From Coleofasciculus sp. FACHB-T130 (GTDB lineage: Bacteria; Cyanobacteriota; Cyanobacteriia; Cyanobacteriales; FACHB-T130): DNA of 64,000 nucleotides. Shown in pieces: positions 37,233 to 46,495 of the stretch. A program made the position numbers and the translations under genes. The stretch is taken from contig NZ_JACJOG010000037.1 in assembly GCF_014695375.1 (NCBI RefSeq), positions 1 to 64,000 of the forward strand, given 5' to 3'. Positions within the stretch are counted from its first letter, which is position 1. Each line of letters begins with the position of its first letter. Below the pieces are notes generated by a model. The model was not told where the DNA came from, did no database searches, and saw only the letters and a list, made by a program, of their open reading frames with translations.

Positions 37233-40200
37233 ATGGCTTACGAACGAGTCTCCAAACGCTCCTCTGGGAATTCTCACATCCATAAAAAAGATTCTCGCTG
37301 GACTACCCCTGCGATGCCAGTGCAAGCTAAACCAGTTTCTGCGTCGCCACAAGAGCAGGAACTACCAAGTTACACTCCACTACCCGCTAATTGGGCGACT
37401 AATAATAACTTGATGCGGAGTCTGTCAGGGGCGGGAGTAGTCCAGCGTCAGGAAGAGTTGGGCAAAGAGGAGCTAGAACCGATTCAGGCGAAACTTACCA
37501 TTGGTCAGCCCGGAGATAAATATGAGCAGGAAGCTGACCAAACAGCACAGCAAGTCGTAAATCAGATTAACGCACCAGCTCCCCAGCAATCATCTCAAGG
37601 TGAGACTCTCCAGCGCGAGGAGATGTCTGAAGAGGAAGAACTTCAGATGAAACCCGCATCCGGTACTCTCCAGCGTGAGGAGATGCCTGAAAATGAAGAT
37701 GAAGAACTTCAGATGAAACCCGCATCTAGCACTCTCCAGCGCGAGGAAATGCCCGAAGATGAAGAACTTCAGATGCAGCGTAAATCAGATAGTGAACCAA
37801 TGGCGGCTACGCCTGACTTAGAATCATCTATTCAACAGGCTAAAGGTGGGGGACAATCACTCTCGGACAATATCCGAGAACCGATGGAACAGGCATTTGG
37901 GGCTGACTTCAGTGGCGTCAAGGTTCATACAGATGCTCAGTCTGACCAGATGAATCAATCCATTCAGGCGAAGGCATTTACAACGGGGCAGGATGTCTTC
38001 TTTCGCCAGGGGGCATACGATCCGGGGAGTCGGGGAGGGCAGGAGTTGCTTGCTCATGAGTTGACTCATGTGGTGCAGCAGAATACGCAAAATGCCAAAA
38101 TTCAGCGTGTGGAGCAAGGAAAGGGGAAGGAAGAAGCAGCAGAATGGGTGAAGAAAAATCCGAGACCAGAAGGTTTAACGCCTTATAACAGGAAGCAGAA
38201 AAGAGCAAAACAACCTAGCGATTCCGAACAAGATATAACCTCGACTAATCTGGGACGAACAGAAGGAACGAATGAGTTTCTAAAAACTCTACAAAATCCA
38301 GAAACGCTTAAAGCATATCAAGAACTTGAACAATTAACTGGGAAAGATATCCTCAAACAAGCAGGTATTTGGTCCGTAGGTAAAGGGACTTTTGGGACAG
38401 TGTTTCCCTATAAAAAATCAGGAAGTTCAGATACCGATCCTGCTACTCATGTAATTAAGAAAGAAAACCTTGGTAAAAGAAATTATGATGAACGAAAAGC
38501 CGAACGTAAGCGAGCTATATATATTCCTTTAGTTGCTCATGAGTTGGGATTTACGCATATGCCGCTTTCTACATCAATGCCGCAAGATAGCCAGGTAGAG
38601 AGGCAGAACAAACAGAATAATATTCTTTCTAATCTAGCACCAGGAAAAGATGGCAGCAAAAAGATGGCTGCGGCATCAAACCCTGACTATGCGTTTGAAA
38701 CAATAGATAGAGAGTTTGATGATTTTGTAAAAAAGGAGACAGGGAAATTCAGATCCGATATTTCAAAGGGAGACCTAGAGGAACTCAAAGAAAGATTTGG
38801 ATATATCGAAAGATTGAAGGAAGCCGAAGAAAAATTCAGTTGGAAGAATAAAATTCAGGAGCTGGATGTAGATGAGCAGCAAATTCAGGATGTAGTAATC
38901 CTCGATATGCTGTTTCAGTATCAAGATGGTTCATATACTCAATATATGTTCGATCAAGGTGGTTTACAAAAGATTGATAATGATGATTATGGCATAGGAA
39001 AAGTGGATAGAAATCGAACTAAAGTATATTCAAGCTCATTTCCCGTAGGATTACCTAACGCAAATAAGCTTCTTACCGAGGCTACTAAAAAACGCATTTT
39101 AGAGATGGATGCGGAACACTTAAAAAAAATCCTTAAGGCAGCTACATATAAAGACGAATCTGGCAACAATCCAAAAGAAAAGCAAAAGCAACAGGTATTT
39201 GATGAAGCAAAAGCTTTACGTAACTTAGAAGATATCCAGTTTCTAATAAAGAAAGCAGAGGAATATGGTGGCATCTCACTCCGAGAAGTGTTTGACTTAT
39301 ACAATGCTAGAGATGAAGATGAGGTTCTCGATCCTGAAAGTAGCAAAGCAAAAGGCTGTGAGTCACTGATCAAAAAAATAACCAAACAAGAGGAAGTTTC
39401 ACCTAGTCAGCTATACAATATTTTAGGTGTTGAACTTCCTACAGCACGACAAGACCTTTTTCAAAATTATCCTGATGTCCATAAAGAATTAGGAGGCATT
39501 GACAAAGACCGTCAGCAGGAGCTACAGGAAGAACGTAAACAAAAGGGTTATGCTCCAAGTATTAAAGACAACCCAGAGTTTATAGAAGCTATCAAGGAAC
39601 GCTCAAATGCACTTCGACCAGAGCGCCAAAAAGTTATTCAAGAACAGCAACAAGCTAAAAATTTGAAGGCTTTGCAAAAGCTAATTAATGACATACCTAG
39701 TCAATTTGAATCATTAGGAAATATTAAGGTAGATGAGCTTTTGAAATCAGCGCAAGACATTAAAGATACAGAGCAAATCGAAGGTAACGATCATAGATTT
39801 AGTCAGCTCAAGAACTGGAAAGCAAGACGCACTAAAGGCAAAATTCGAGAAAAAATCTCTGCACATAAAGGCTATAGCTATGGTACAATACAAGATTTGT
39901 TAAATGATGCAGAAGCGGAAAGTTCAGCCATTAATCATGGCAGAATTAAAAGTAAGGCAATGTATCCTGTGAATGTATTCCGCCTTCAGAAACTCATTGA
40001 AGAGAATAAATCTTCTCTTAAAAAGAGAACTGATTTACTCAACGATCATATGGACAAAATAGTAAACAGTATTAAAACTTTAGATCCAGTTCCTCTTAAA
40101 GAACTGAGAATTCTTGGTGATATTCGCTTAGATGTAAAGCCAAAATTAGAAGCTGATATATATGCCTTAAATAACTTGATAGGGCAGCTAGAAAAGATAG

Positions 40201-40334
40201 TGAATAATGTACTGAAACATAAAGAATATGTCAAAGTTTTTGGGGAAAGTAATGTTTTGGAGGAGTATATTGTGAATTTTAAAAATGTCATTGAGTTATA
40301 TAAAAAGGCAGCTCAACGGAGTTGGGTACCCTGA
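37233..40334 (+). CDS. DUF4157 eCIS-associated protein with kinase-like C-terminal region
   Basis: A 1033-residue protein without signal peptide or membrane segment. The N-terminus (1-215) is low-complexity and Gln/Glu-rich, with a PGDKYEQEADQTAQQV segment typical of these proteins and three QREEM-ELQM repeats (125-183). Residues about 215-285 are a DUF4157 domain with zincin motif HELTH (275-279). DUF4157 is a marker of cargo for extracellular contractile injection systems. A divergent kinase-like core follows: glycine loop GKGTFGTV (383-390), Lys409 or Lys410 in HVIKKE, and a HipA/PI3-kinase-like segment with Asp558, Asp565 and IDND (581-584). Residues about 650-1033 are helical and Lys/Glu-rich with no family I know. 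Codon use turns AT-rich from about 38200 on. No eCIS structural genes are in the window. The kinase reading is inference. Confidence 0.8.
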   Translation: MAYERVSKRSSGNSHIHKKDSRWTTPAMPVQAKPVSASPQEQELPSYTPLPANWATNNNLMRSLSGAGVVQRQEELGKEELEPIQAKLTIGQPGDKYEQEADQTAQQVVNQINAPAPQQSSQGETLQREEMSEEEELQMKPASGTLQREEMPENEDEELQMKPASSTLQREEMPEDEELQMQRKSDSEPMAATPDLESSIQQAKGGGQSLSDNIREPMEQAFGADFSGVKVHTDAQSDQMNQSIQAKAFTTGQDVFFRQGAYDPGSRGGQELLAHELTHVVQQNTQNAKIQRVEQGKGKEEAAEWVKKNPRPEGLTPYNRKQKRAKQPSDSEQDITSTNLGRTEGTNEFLKTLQNPETLKAYQELEQLTGKDILKQAGIWSVGKGTFGTVFPYKKSGSSDTDPATHVIKKENLGKRNYDERKAERKRAIYIPLVAHELGFTHMPLSTSMPQDSQVERQNKQNNILSNLAPGKDGSKKMAAASNPDYAFETIDREFDDFVKKETGKFRSDISKGDLEELKERFGYIERLKEAEEKFSWKNKIQELDVDEQQIQDVVILDMLFQYQDGSYTQYMFDQGGLQKIDNDDYGIGKVDRNRTKVYSSSFPVGLPNANKLLTEATKKRILEMDAEHLKKILKAATYKDESGNNPKEKQKQQVFDEAKALRNLEDIQFLIKKAEEYGGISLREVFDLYNARDEDEVLDPESSKAKGCESLIKKITKQEEVSPSQLYNILGVELPTARQDLFQNYPDVHKELGGIDKDRQQELQEERKQKGYAPSIKDNPEFIEAIKERSNALRPERQKVIQEQQQAKNLKALQKLINDIPSQFESLGNIKVDELLKSAQDIKDTEQIEGNDHRFSQLKNWKARRTKGKIREKISAHKGYSYGTIQDLLNDAEAESSAINHGRIKSKAMYPVNVFRLQKLIEENKSSLKKRTDLLNDHMDKIVNSIKTLDPVPLKELRILGDIRLDVKPKLEADIYALNNLIGQLEKIVNNVLKHKEYVKVFGESNVLEEYIVNFKNVIELYKKAAQRSWVP
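37605..37780 (+). repeat. Three tandem 60-66-bp repeats encoding TLQREEM-ELQM
   Basis: Copies start at 37605, 37665 and 37731; the third is shorter. Each encodes TLQREEM, an acidic run of variable length, then LQM(K/Q). Length differences fall in codon multiples in the acidic run. Confidence 0.8.
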
Positions 40335-40841
40335 GAATATGAACCGTGTTCTTGACAAAAAAAGACTCTGCCTCAACTCCTCTACTCTTCCAAAAGAAAT
40401 TAATCGCCTTCACTCCACATCATCCGGTAAGTCTTTATCGTCATCCCAACTTACTCCGGAAAATATTGCGATCTCTCACTTCCACAGAACAACAATTTAA
40501 GTAACAGGATAGTGCGAGCGGTGATTTTTTAGGGTGCGTCTCAATGTATTTTACGAAATGGGATCGCGTTTACTTTGTTGAGAAAGCAGGAGAGGATGCG
40601 ATCGCTCCAGTTCTTGACTCTGCTGCTCAGTTGATCTAGTAGCGAGAACCGCTATAAACTACAGATGAACGCAGATATTCAGTTTGCCCAAGGACTTTTT
40701 GGATAAGTTATAAGTCACTGGGTAAAGATAAACGTAACTCACGCTCGTGCTTCGTGGTTCATAGTTCGCAAGTAATTTTCTATTCCCCGATGAACTATGA
40801 ACCGTTTCATTACTTAGGTTGTTTTGTGCAACCCTACTTGA
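40335..40841. other. Spacer between convergent genes
   Basis: No supported gene. A frame overlapping the 3' end of the effector (40285-40500) is out of phase with it and has no ribosome site. The main structure is the inverted repeat at 40756-40803. Confidence 0.5.
40756..40803. terminator. 12-bp inverted repeat between convergent genes
   Basis: Arms ggttcatagttc (40756-40767) and gaactatgaacc (40792-40803) are exact complements around a 24-nt loop. The position suits a bidirectional terminator, but no T run follows, so it may instead be a mobile palindromic repeat. Confidence 0.5.
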
Positions 40842-41261
40842 TTAAGCTTGTTGCCACATCTCCTGAATTTCACCTGGGAGATAGCTAGCAACTTCCTGAA
40901 TTCGTTCGGGAGATAGCTCCTCTTTGGTTGCAGAAAAGACGGCTTTAATAATTGTTTCTGCGTCTCTTTCGGGTAAATTACCCTCTTGCCTCAGCCGAAC
41001 TAAAAAGTTTTCCGGTTTAATTTTTAACTGGGGTCTTATTTTGCTTAAGAAACTGACAATTGGATTGGTGTCTTCCCACAAATCTTCCACTTCATCAGTT
41101 GCTGACTTGTCCAGTTCTTCCTCGACTCGCTCCACCGCTTCATTAGACATTACGTCGCGCATCGTGCGGAAGACTACTTCAGCCGCATTTTTTGCTTCAT
41201 CCAGATCGTTTAAGTTTCCTTTTGTCTTGACTTTCTCTAAAAATGCGTGGTGTGATGCCAT
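40842..41261 (-). CDS. DUF2267 domain protein
   Basis: A 139-residue, all-helical, acidic cytosolic protein made of two related halves, each with a (K/R)xxGNLxxxxxA pattern (KTKGNLNDLDEAKNAAEVVF and RQEGNLPERDAETIIKAVF), as in DUF2267. Function unknown for the family. The frame opens at a TTG at 41273, but the ATG at 41261 with GAGA upstream is the better start. Single gene. Confidence 0.85.
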   Translation of the reverse strand: MASHHAFLEKVKTKGNLNDLDEAKNAAEVVFRTMRDVMSNEAVERVEEELDKSATDEVEDLWEDTNPIVSFLSKIRPQLKIKPENFLVRLRQEGNLPERDAETIIKAVFSATKEELSPERIQEVASYLPGEIQEMWQQA

Positions 41262-41572
41262 AATTCTCTGCAAACCCTAAAATTATCAAACTTGATTAAA
41301 TGAGTATTCTCAAAATGAGACACTCAAACTCTAGTTAATTTATAAAAGTAATTTAGTTCTTACGTCTCTCTGAAGAAGTAAATAATTTTACATAGCTTTC
41401 TAGCTAAATTTTTAGCTAATTAAATCGTTAGTTGCTGTATTATTAGCCATTTGGTAGAGTAGAAAATATTACCTCCCAAGCGGGATGTGACTTTCTCGGT
41501 GTGTGGAAGCGCTGATACAACCGCTGCAATTTTGTAGATTTCTCAAAAGTCCATACACTTGAAATTCAGAAA
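41262..41572. other. Divergent spacer, no gene seen
   Basis: 311 AT-rich bases holding the promoters of the DUF2267 gene (left) and the DUF4332 gene (right). No repeat or operator recognised. Confidence 0.5.
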
Positions 41573-42034
41573 ATGAAACCCGTTCATTCCTCGCCTCAAA
41601 ATCGCTTCATTCCTAGCAACTGGCGAATCGAGCAACTGCCTGGATTAAGCCCGGAAAATCAAGCTGGATTAAGAGACTGTGGCATAAAAACCACTTTGCA
41701 ACTACTCCAGCAAGCCAGTAGCCCAGTGCAAAGGCAAGCCTTAGCTACTCAGTTACAGATTCATATTCAACACATCAATAAATGGGTGGCTTTGGCGGAC
41801 TTGTCTCGCCTTCCGGGTGTGGGTTGCGAATATTGTGGGCTGTTGCTTCATGCCGGAATTGCTTCTTGCGCCCAACTCGCCCAAACGCCCGTTGAAAGGA
41901 TACATCAACAAATTTTGCGGCTCCAAGTCGCGACTCTACAACGCCGGGATCTCTGTCCCACGCGGGGCGCGATCGCACAATGGATCGAACAGGCGCGTGC
42001 AGCTACGCGATCGCCTTCTTGCAGCCGCGTCTAG
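41573..42034 (+). CDS. DUF4332 domain protein
   Basis: A 153-residue cytosolic protein. It shows EQLPGLSPENQAGLRDCGI, then WVALADLSRLPGVGCEYCG and LLHAGIASCAQLAQT, two helix-hairpin-helix-like units typical of DUF4332, a family with likeness to DNA-binding helix-hairpin-helix domains. A nucleic-acid role is possible but unproven. The last 12 residues (ATRSPSCSRV) run through HIP1-rich DNA. It converges on the heme oxygenase gene with a two-stem structure between. Confidence 0.82.
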   Translation: MKPVHSSPQNRFIPSNWRIEQLPGLSPENQAGLRDCGIKTTLQLLQQASSPVQRQALATQLQIHIQHINKWVALADLSRLPGVGCEYCGLLLHAGIASCAQLAQTPVERIHQQILRLQVATLQRRDLCPTRGAIAQWIEQARAATRSPSCSRV

Positions 42035-42070
42035 GAGACTCCGATCACCACGATGACCTATAAAAGCTGA

Positions 42071-42124
42071 CAATCCTGAAAGCTTGATGATAATGGCTTC
42101 ATCATCACCCAGCCTCCAGGATTG
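42071..42124. terminator. Nested hairpins between DUF4332 gene and ho1
   Basis: Outer stem caatcctg (42071-42078) with caggattg (42117-42124); inner stem gatgat with atcatc around 42086-42107. The position between two convergent stops suggests a bidirectional terminator, although a T run is missing. Confidence 0.45.
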
Positions 42125-42173
42125 TAGAAAATCGTGTGTTGTAGTCTAAAAGTCTTGAGAGAGCGTCAAGTTA

Positions 42174-42890
42174 TTATTCGGCAGTTGCAAGATCCGTGCT
42201 GCCACGAGTGCGTTTGCGTGTTAGCGTGTTGAACAGCATCTGACCAATTGCCTTGATCAAGTTGCCATTTAATTCTTGGAACAGCTTCATATTCATGGCA
42301 AAAGCATCATTAGCTTCATCCACAATCTTGTCTGCTGTGGCATCATCAATTGGCAGATCGTTCATGGCTTGGCGATAGGTTGCCTTGAACGCCTTTTCAT
42401 CGTCAATGTCTTGAAATTCGTAGAAAGCAGTTCCTTGCCCATCCGTGAGGTTCATCGCCCGTTGAGCGATGCCCTTGAGGATTTGACCGCCGGATAAGTC
42501 GCCAAGATAGCGGGTATAGGAATGGGCAACTAACATTTCTGGGGCTGAAGTGGAGACTTCGCGGATGCGCTGGATGTATTCTTCAGCAGCAGGCGAGGCA
42601 GAGATTTGTTCGCGCCAGTTGGTGCCGTAGTAGTAAGCGAGGTCTTGTTCTAGGCTCTTTTTCCGGTTTAGCTGGGGAAAATAAATCTTAGACAGAATGG
42701 GGTGTTGCCGGTGCCCTTCCATCTCTTCTTCCATTGCGGAATAGACGAAGTAGAGGTTCTTGACCAAATTCCGGTAAGAGTTCTTCTCAACAACGCCTTT
42801 TAAAAAGCACTTGACAAAACCAACGTTTTCCGCCATTGTGTGGGATTTTTTGGTTCCCTCACGCAATTTGGTTGCTAAATTGCTGCTCAT
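42174..42890 (-). CDS. ho1: Heme oxygenase (biliverdin-forming)
   Basis: A 238-residue soluble enzyme that opens heme to biliverdin IX-alpha, CO and iron using reduced ferredoxin. It is the first step to phycocyanobilin, the chromophore of phycobilisomes and of cyanobacteriochromes such as the one at 11.4-11.8 kb. The proximal heme ligand is His17 in KKSHTMAE; the distal helix is GDLSGGQILKGIAQ. Length is standard for HO1. Single leftward gene; the reductase gene pcyA is not in the window. Confidence 0.95.
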   Translation of the reverse strand: MSSNLATKLREGTKKSHTMAENVGFVKCFLKGVVEKNSYRNLVKNLYFVYSAMEEEMEGHRQHPILSKIYFPQLNRKKSLEQDLAYYYGTNWREQISASPAAEEYIQRIREVSTSAPEMLVAHSYTRYLGDLSGGQILKGIAQRAMNLTDGQGTAFYEFQDIDDEKAFKATYRQAMNDLPIDDATADKIVDEANDAFAMNMKLFQELNGNLIKAIGQMLFNTLTRKRTRGSTDLATAE

Positions 42891-43337
42891 GCTAAATTTC
42901 TTATCCCTAAAGTCTACGGAGGAGCGTACCGATCTTTTCCACGGCTTGAAAACCGCTAAAACGTTAGATTAGACTGATTTGCTGAGAATTTTCATTAAGA
43001 ATTTTGAACATCGGCAGCTCTTGAGGCTAAGTCACCGGGAAGCAAGGCAGCGACGATTTGGAATTCTAGATCGGGCTAAAACGTCGCTACAAAGCAGCCG
43101 CTAGGCTCTCCGTAACATTTTATAATTTCTCATTTTCTGGGGGTTAGGGAAATCAACCCACTAAAAAGGGCGGGTTTCCCCGCCCTGAAAGGCTAATCGA
43201 TGCCTCATCGTCACCCACATTTAAAAGCTTGAATGCCAAAGCTTGAAACGATGGAATTAAGGTAGATACATCTGTATTGAAACAAGGCTTTGATAGATAT
43301 CTAGAAAAATCCGCTTCAGTTAGGGGAGTGTCAAGTC
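42891..43337. other. Spacer upstream of ho1
   Basis: No gene seen. It holds the ho1 promoter region on the left and, at 43162-43186, the terminator of the fasciclin gene. Confidence 0.5.
43162..43186 (-). terminator. Rho-independent terminator of the fasciclin gene
   Basis: On the minus strand an 8-bp GC-rich stem (43186-43179 with 43174-43167) closes a GAAA tetraloop and is followed by TTTTT. It lies about 150 bases past the fasciclin stop. Confidence 0.75.
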
Positions 43338-44033
43338 CTACTGTGCTGTCTGACTAGAACCAAGACTTGCTTGAATATCCGGAGGCAGAATTACTTTGTC
43401 AACAACGTGGATGACGCCGTTGCTGGCTGGAATATTCGGCTGGATCACCTTGGCGTTGTTTATGGTGATTTCGCTGCTGGCACTATCAACCTTAACGGTA
43501 ACGGGGGTACCTTCAACGGTTTTCACTTCGCCGGATTTTAGTTCGGTGGAAGAGATTTTACCTGGCACCACATGGTAGCTCAGAAGCTTGACTAGGGTTT
43601 GTTTGTTTGCTGGTTGCAGTAGCTTGTCCACAGTACCGGCTGGTAAAGCGGCGAAAGCGGCATCAGTCGGTGCAAATACCGTGTATGGCTTGTCTCCAGT
43701 TAATTGGTCAGTCAAGCCTGCTGCTTGCACTGCTTTGGTGAGAGTGGTGAAGGAACCATTGCTGGCTGCTGTTTGTGCCAGTTCTCCCAGGTTTTTGTCT
43801 TCGGTTGCCGCACCATTGGCTTCCGCACCAGGGGAGGTGGTAGGAGAAACTTCAGCACTGGGTGAAGTAGTAGTAGCAGGAGCTTCAGCAACTGGTGATT
43901 CGGTTGTTGCGGTCGAATCGCCCGTCGGAGCTTGGTTCGCTGTGTTTGCACCAGGCTGACCGCCGCAAGCAGAGAGAACGACCAGGCTACCAACACCGAT
44001 GACGCTGAACAACAGTTTTCCTAAACTTTTCAT
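43338..44033 (-). CDS. Fasciclin-domain lipoprotein
   Basis: A 231-residue exported protein. A signal peptide with lipobox VLSAC (Cys23 lipidated) leads to a Thr/Pro/Ser/Ala-rich linker (25-78) and one FAS1 domain (about 80-222) with YTVFAPTDAAFAALPAGTV, the YHVVPG turn and GVIHVVDKVILPP. FAS1 domains usually serve in adhesion or matrix contacts. It would be anchored to the membrane outer face. A single gene with its own terminator. Confidence 0.93.
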   Translation of the reverse strand: MKSLGKLLFSVIGVGSLVVLSACGGQPGANTANQAPTGDSTATTESPVAEAPATTTSPSAEVSPTTSPGAEANGAATEDKNLGELAQTAASNGSFTTLTKAVQAAGLTDQLTGDKPYTVFAPTDAAFAALPAGTVDKLLQPANKQTLVKLLSYHVVPGKISSTELKSGEVKTVEGTPVTVKVDSASSEITINNAKVIQPNIPASNGVIHVVDKVILPPDIQASLGSSQTAQ

Positions 44034-44156
44034 GAATGGCCTCTTGGTAAAGATAAATTACAGAGCTATTCACAAAAGTTAATAATAAATTGGTCGAGAG
44101 CTTCTCAGCCTATGGAGGTATTTAGAGATGCGATCGCGTCTCTCTAAGGAAAGGTA

Positions 44157-45752
44157 TCACCAGGCTAATGCCAGCCCATCGGCCCGGGGTTCGGAGGCGG
44201 CAACCAGTACCCCGCCTTGCCGCAAGATGATCTGCCCCTTGCCAAACATTCCGGGTTCTGCACTGATTTGGATATCATGACCGCGTTCAGCGAGCGCAAA
44301 AGCAATATTCCGGGGCACCATCTGTTCCAAAAGCACTGTCTTACCCGTAACAAACCGCCACCTGGGTGCATCTAGCGCTGCTTGGGGATTCATCCCATAG
44401 TCTAGGAGGTTGACAACGACTTGCAGATGTCCCTGGGGTTGCATGGGTGCCCCCATGACGCCAAATGGTCCTAAAGGTTGACCGTCTTGGGTAAGAAAGC
44501 CGGGAATAATCGTGTGAAAGGGGCGTTTCGCTGCTCCCACTTGATTTGGGTGTCCCGGAGTTAGGGTAAATCCCGATGCCCGGTTTTGCAGAGCGATGCC
44601 GGTATCGGGAACCAGAATGCCGCTGCCAAAGCCACTGTAGTTAGATTGGATGAAAGATACCATCAGTTCGCTGTCAGCCGCCGCGAGATAGACGGTGCCT
44701 CCCTTGGGCAACCCAGGCTGAGCGATCGCAGCTTCTTTTCCAATCAAACAGCGTCGTTCGTCAGCATAAGCTTTGTTTAGCAGGTGTTCTAGGGGCACCT
44801 TCATAAACCGAGGATCGCCAATATATTGATGTAAATCGGCAAAAGCCAGCTTCATCGCCTCAATTTGCAGATGGTAGCTAGAAACGGATTCGCGGGGGTA
44901 ATCGGGTAGGGGATAACCTTCGAGAATATTCAAAGCCATTAGCGTTGCGATGCCTTGAGTATTGGGAGGAATTTCCCAGACGGTAATGTCCCGGTAGTTA
45001 GTGAAAATAGGCTGCACCCAGTCACAGGCGTGGGTTGCTAAGTCAGATGCTGTCAGAATGCCGCCGGTGTTAGCGGCAAAGTTAGTGATTTTTTCGGCAA
45101 TTTCCCCTCGATAAAAGCTTTCCCCTTCAGTTTGGGCGATCGCTCTTAGGGTTTTGGCATGAAGCGGACTCCGCCAAATTTCCCCGGCGGCGGGTGCCCG
45201 ATTTTCTGGAAAAAATACTTCTTTAAATGGCTGAAACTCTGGTGCAATCAGCGGCAAATAGATTGCCTCGGCTCGCTTCCACGCCCGTGCCGTCTCCGGT
45301 GACACGGGAAAACCTTCTTCAGCGTATCGAATCGCCGGGACAAATAGCTGCTCAAACGGTAGCTTTCCCCAACGCTTCCATAATTTTTGCCATCCCGACA
45401 CCGCACCCGGTACGGTGACAGTCAGCCAACCCAAATCGGGAAATTGCTGCATCCCAGCAAAAGCGTCTAGATTGAGATGGTAGGGACTTTTCCCCGAAGC
45501 ATTCAATCCGTGCAATTGCCCATCCCAAACTAAAGCGAAAGCGTCTGCACCGATGCCGTTGGAGGTGGGTTCTACGACAGTCAGCGCGATCGCCATCGCG
45601 ATCGCGGCATCCACCGCATTTCCCCCAGCCATCAGCATTTCCATCCCAGCCAAAGCCGCCAGAGGTTGGCTAGTTGCCACAGCACCTCGCTGCCCCATCA
45701 CCACTCGTCGGGCACTAAAGTAGGGATAATCGGTTAAATTTTCTGGCGGCAT
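44157..45752 (-). CDS. ggt: Gamma-glutamyltransferase family
   Basis: A 531-residue N-terminal-nucleophile enzyme. Features: GGNAVDAAIAMAIAL near the N-terminus, then the self-cleavage site with Thr353 in LPKGGTVYLAAAD, which would become the N-terminus of the small subunit, and GAAKRPFHTIIPGF and GAPMQPQGHLQVV. It has no clear signal peptide, unlike E. coli Ggt, so it may be cytoplasmic. It fits the YwrD-like subgroup as well as true glutathione hydrolases; the substrate is unproven. Confidence 0.9.
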   Translation of the reverse strand: MPPENLTDYPYFSARRVVMGQRGAVATSQPLAALAGMEMLMAGGNAVDAAIAMAIALTVVEPTSNGIGADAFALVWDGQLHGLNASGKSPYHLNLDAFAGMQQFPDLGWLTVTVPGAVSGWQKLWKRWGKLPFEQLFVPAIRYAEEGFPVSPETARAWKRAEAIYLPLIAPEFQPFKEVFFPENRAPAAGEIWRSPLHAKTLRAIAQTEGESFYRGEIAEKITNFAANTGGILTASDLATHACDWVQPIFTNYRDITVWEIPPNTQGIATLMALNILEGYPLPDYPRESVSSYHLQIEAMKLAFADLHQYIGDPRFMKVPLEHLLNKAYADERRCLIGKEAAIAQPGLPKGGTVYLAAADSELMVSFIQSNYSGFGSGILVPDTGIALQNRASGFTLTPGHPNQVGAAKRPFHTIIPGFLTQDGQPLGPFGVMGAPMQPQGHLQVVVNLLDYGMNPQAALDAPRWRFVTGKTVLLEQMVPRNIAFALAERGHDIQISAEPGMFGKGQIILRQGGVLVAASEPRADGLALAW

Positions 45753-45784
45753 TGTATTTTTAAACCGGGCAATTTATAGCTGGA

Positions 45785-46495
45785 TTAAAGCGGGAAACTC
45801 TGTACCAAAGTCGTCTGTACTGCCCCCTGTTCAGAAGGTTCGATCGTATTCATTAGAATAACCGCACTGCGTCCATTTGGGGCTAAGCGCACTTCTCTGA
45901 GCGCATATTTCATCGTATTATCGCGGTATGTATTCAGGCTGCTCAGGGTACGTCTCCGATTGTTGTAAATAATCTCAAGTTGTAGGGCAGCACGATCTGT
46001 ATCCGCATTTCCTCCATACGCAACTGATGGGATATATTTTTGCCGCATTAATACCTGTAGAGGGTCTTTCTTATTCTTCACTAAAAAGGTATAAACTTCA
46101 CTTCCATCTGGGTTGGTGACGCGAGAAAGAGCAGGCAGTCTTCTTCCTGCCGCTGGACGATTTAATTTTAATTTGTACCGAATTTCCGCTGTTTTTTTGA
46201 GTAATTCTGTTTCAGCGGCTTGAGTCGTTGGGCTTGAAGATTCTTGAGTATTTTCTGTTTCTATACAGCCATATTCAACGCAAGAATTTGTAGGTGCGTT
46301 TACAATTTGCAATTGTGCTTGAGGCGTTTCCGTAATCGGATTTCGATAACTTTCTAGATAAATATAGTGACGGCTATCGGTTGAGAAACCCGATAGTCTA
46401 CGACTGGTTTTGAAAATTTCTGCGAGTGCGTCTGAAGATATGAAAATCGTCGCAAGCGCAACAAAACTCAGTGAAATTACGGGTAAACTTTTCAT
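45785..46495 (-). CDS. Secreted protein, DUF2259-like
   Basis: A 236-residue exported protein. The signal peptide MKSLPVISLSFVALATIFIS ends at ALA-E. The mature part has a FSTDSRHYIYLESYR segment and two cysteines around EYG that could pair, then a basic repeat-free C-terminus ending in LVQSFPL. The FSxDSxxxxY pattern resembles DUF2259 predicted secreted proteins, but I am not certain. The frame opens 29 codons earlier with a basic, unlikely leader, so I start at the ATG at 46495. It lies 32 bases upstream of ggt on the same strand and may be co-transcribed. Confidence 0.65.
   Translation of the reverse strand: MKSLPVISLSFVALATIFISSDALAEIFKTSRRLSGFSTDSRHYIYLESYRNPITETPQAQLQIVNAPTNSCVEYGCIETENTQESSSPTTQAAETELLKKTAEIRYKLKLNRPAAGRRLPALSRVTNPDGSEVYTFLVKNKKDPLQVLMRQKYIPSVAYGGNADTDRAALQLEIIYNNRRRTLSSLNTYRDNTMKYALREVRLAPNGRSAVILMNTIEPSEQGAVQTTLVQSFPL

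Noticed and set aside
40285-40500. 71-codon frame overlapping the effector's 3' end
   Set aside because: Out of phase with the effector, no ribosome site, and no family likeness.
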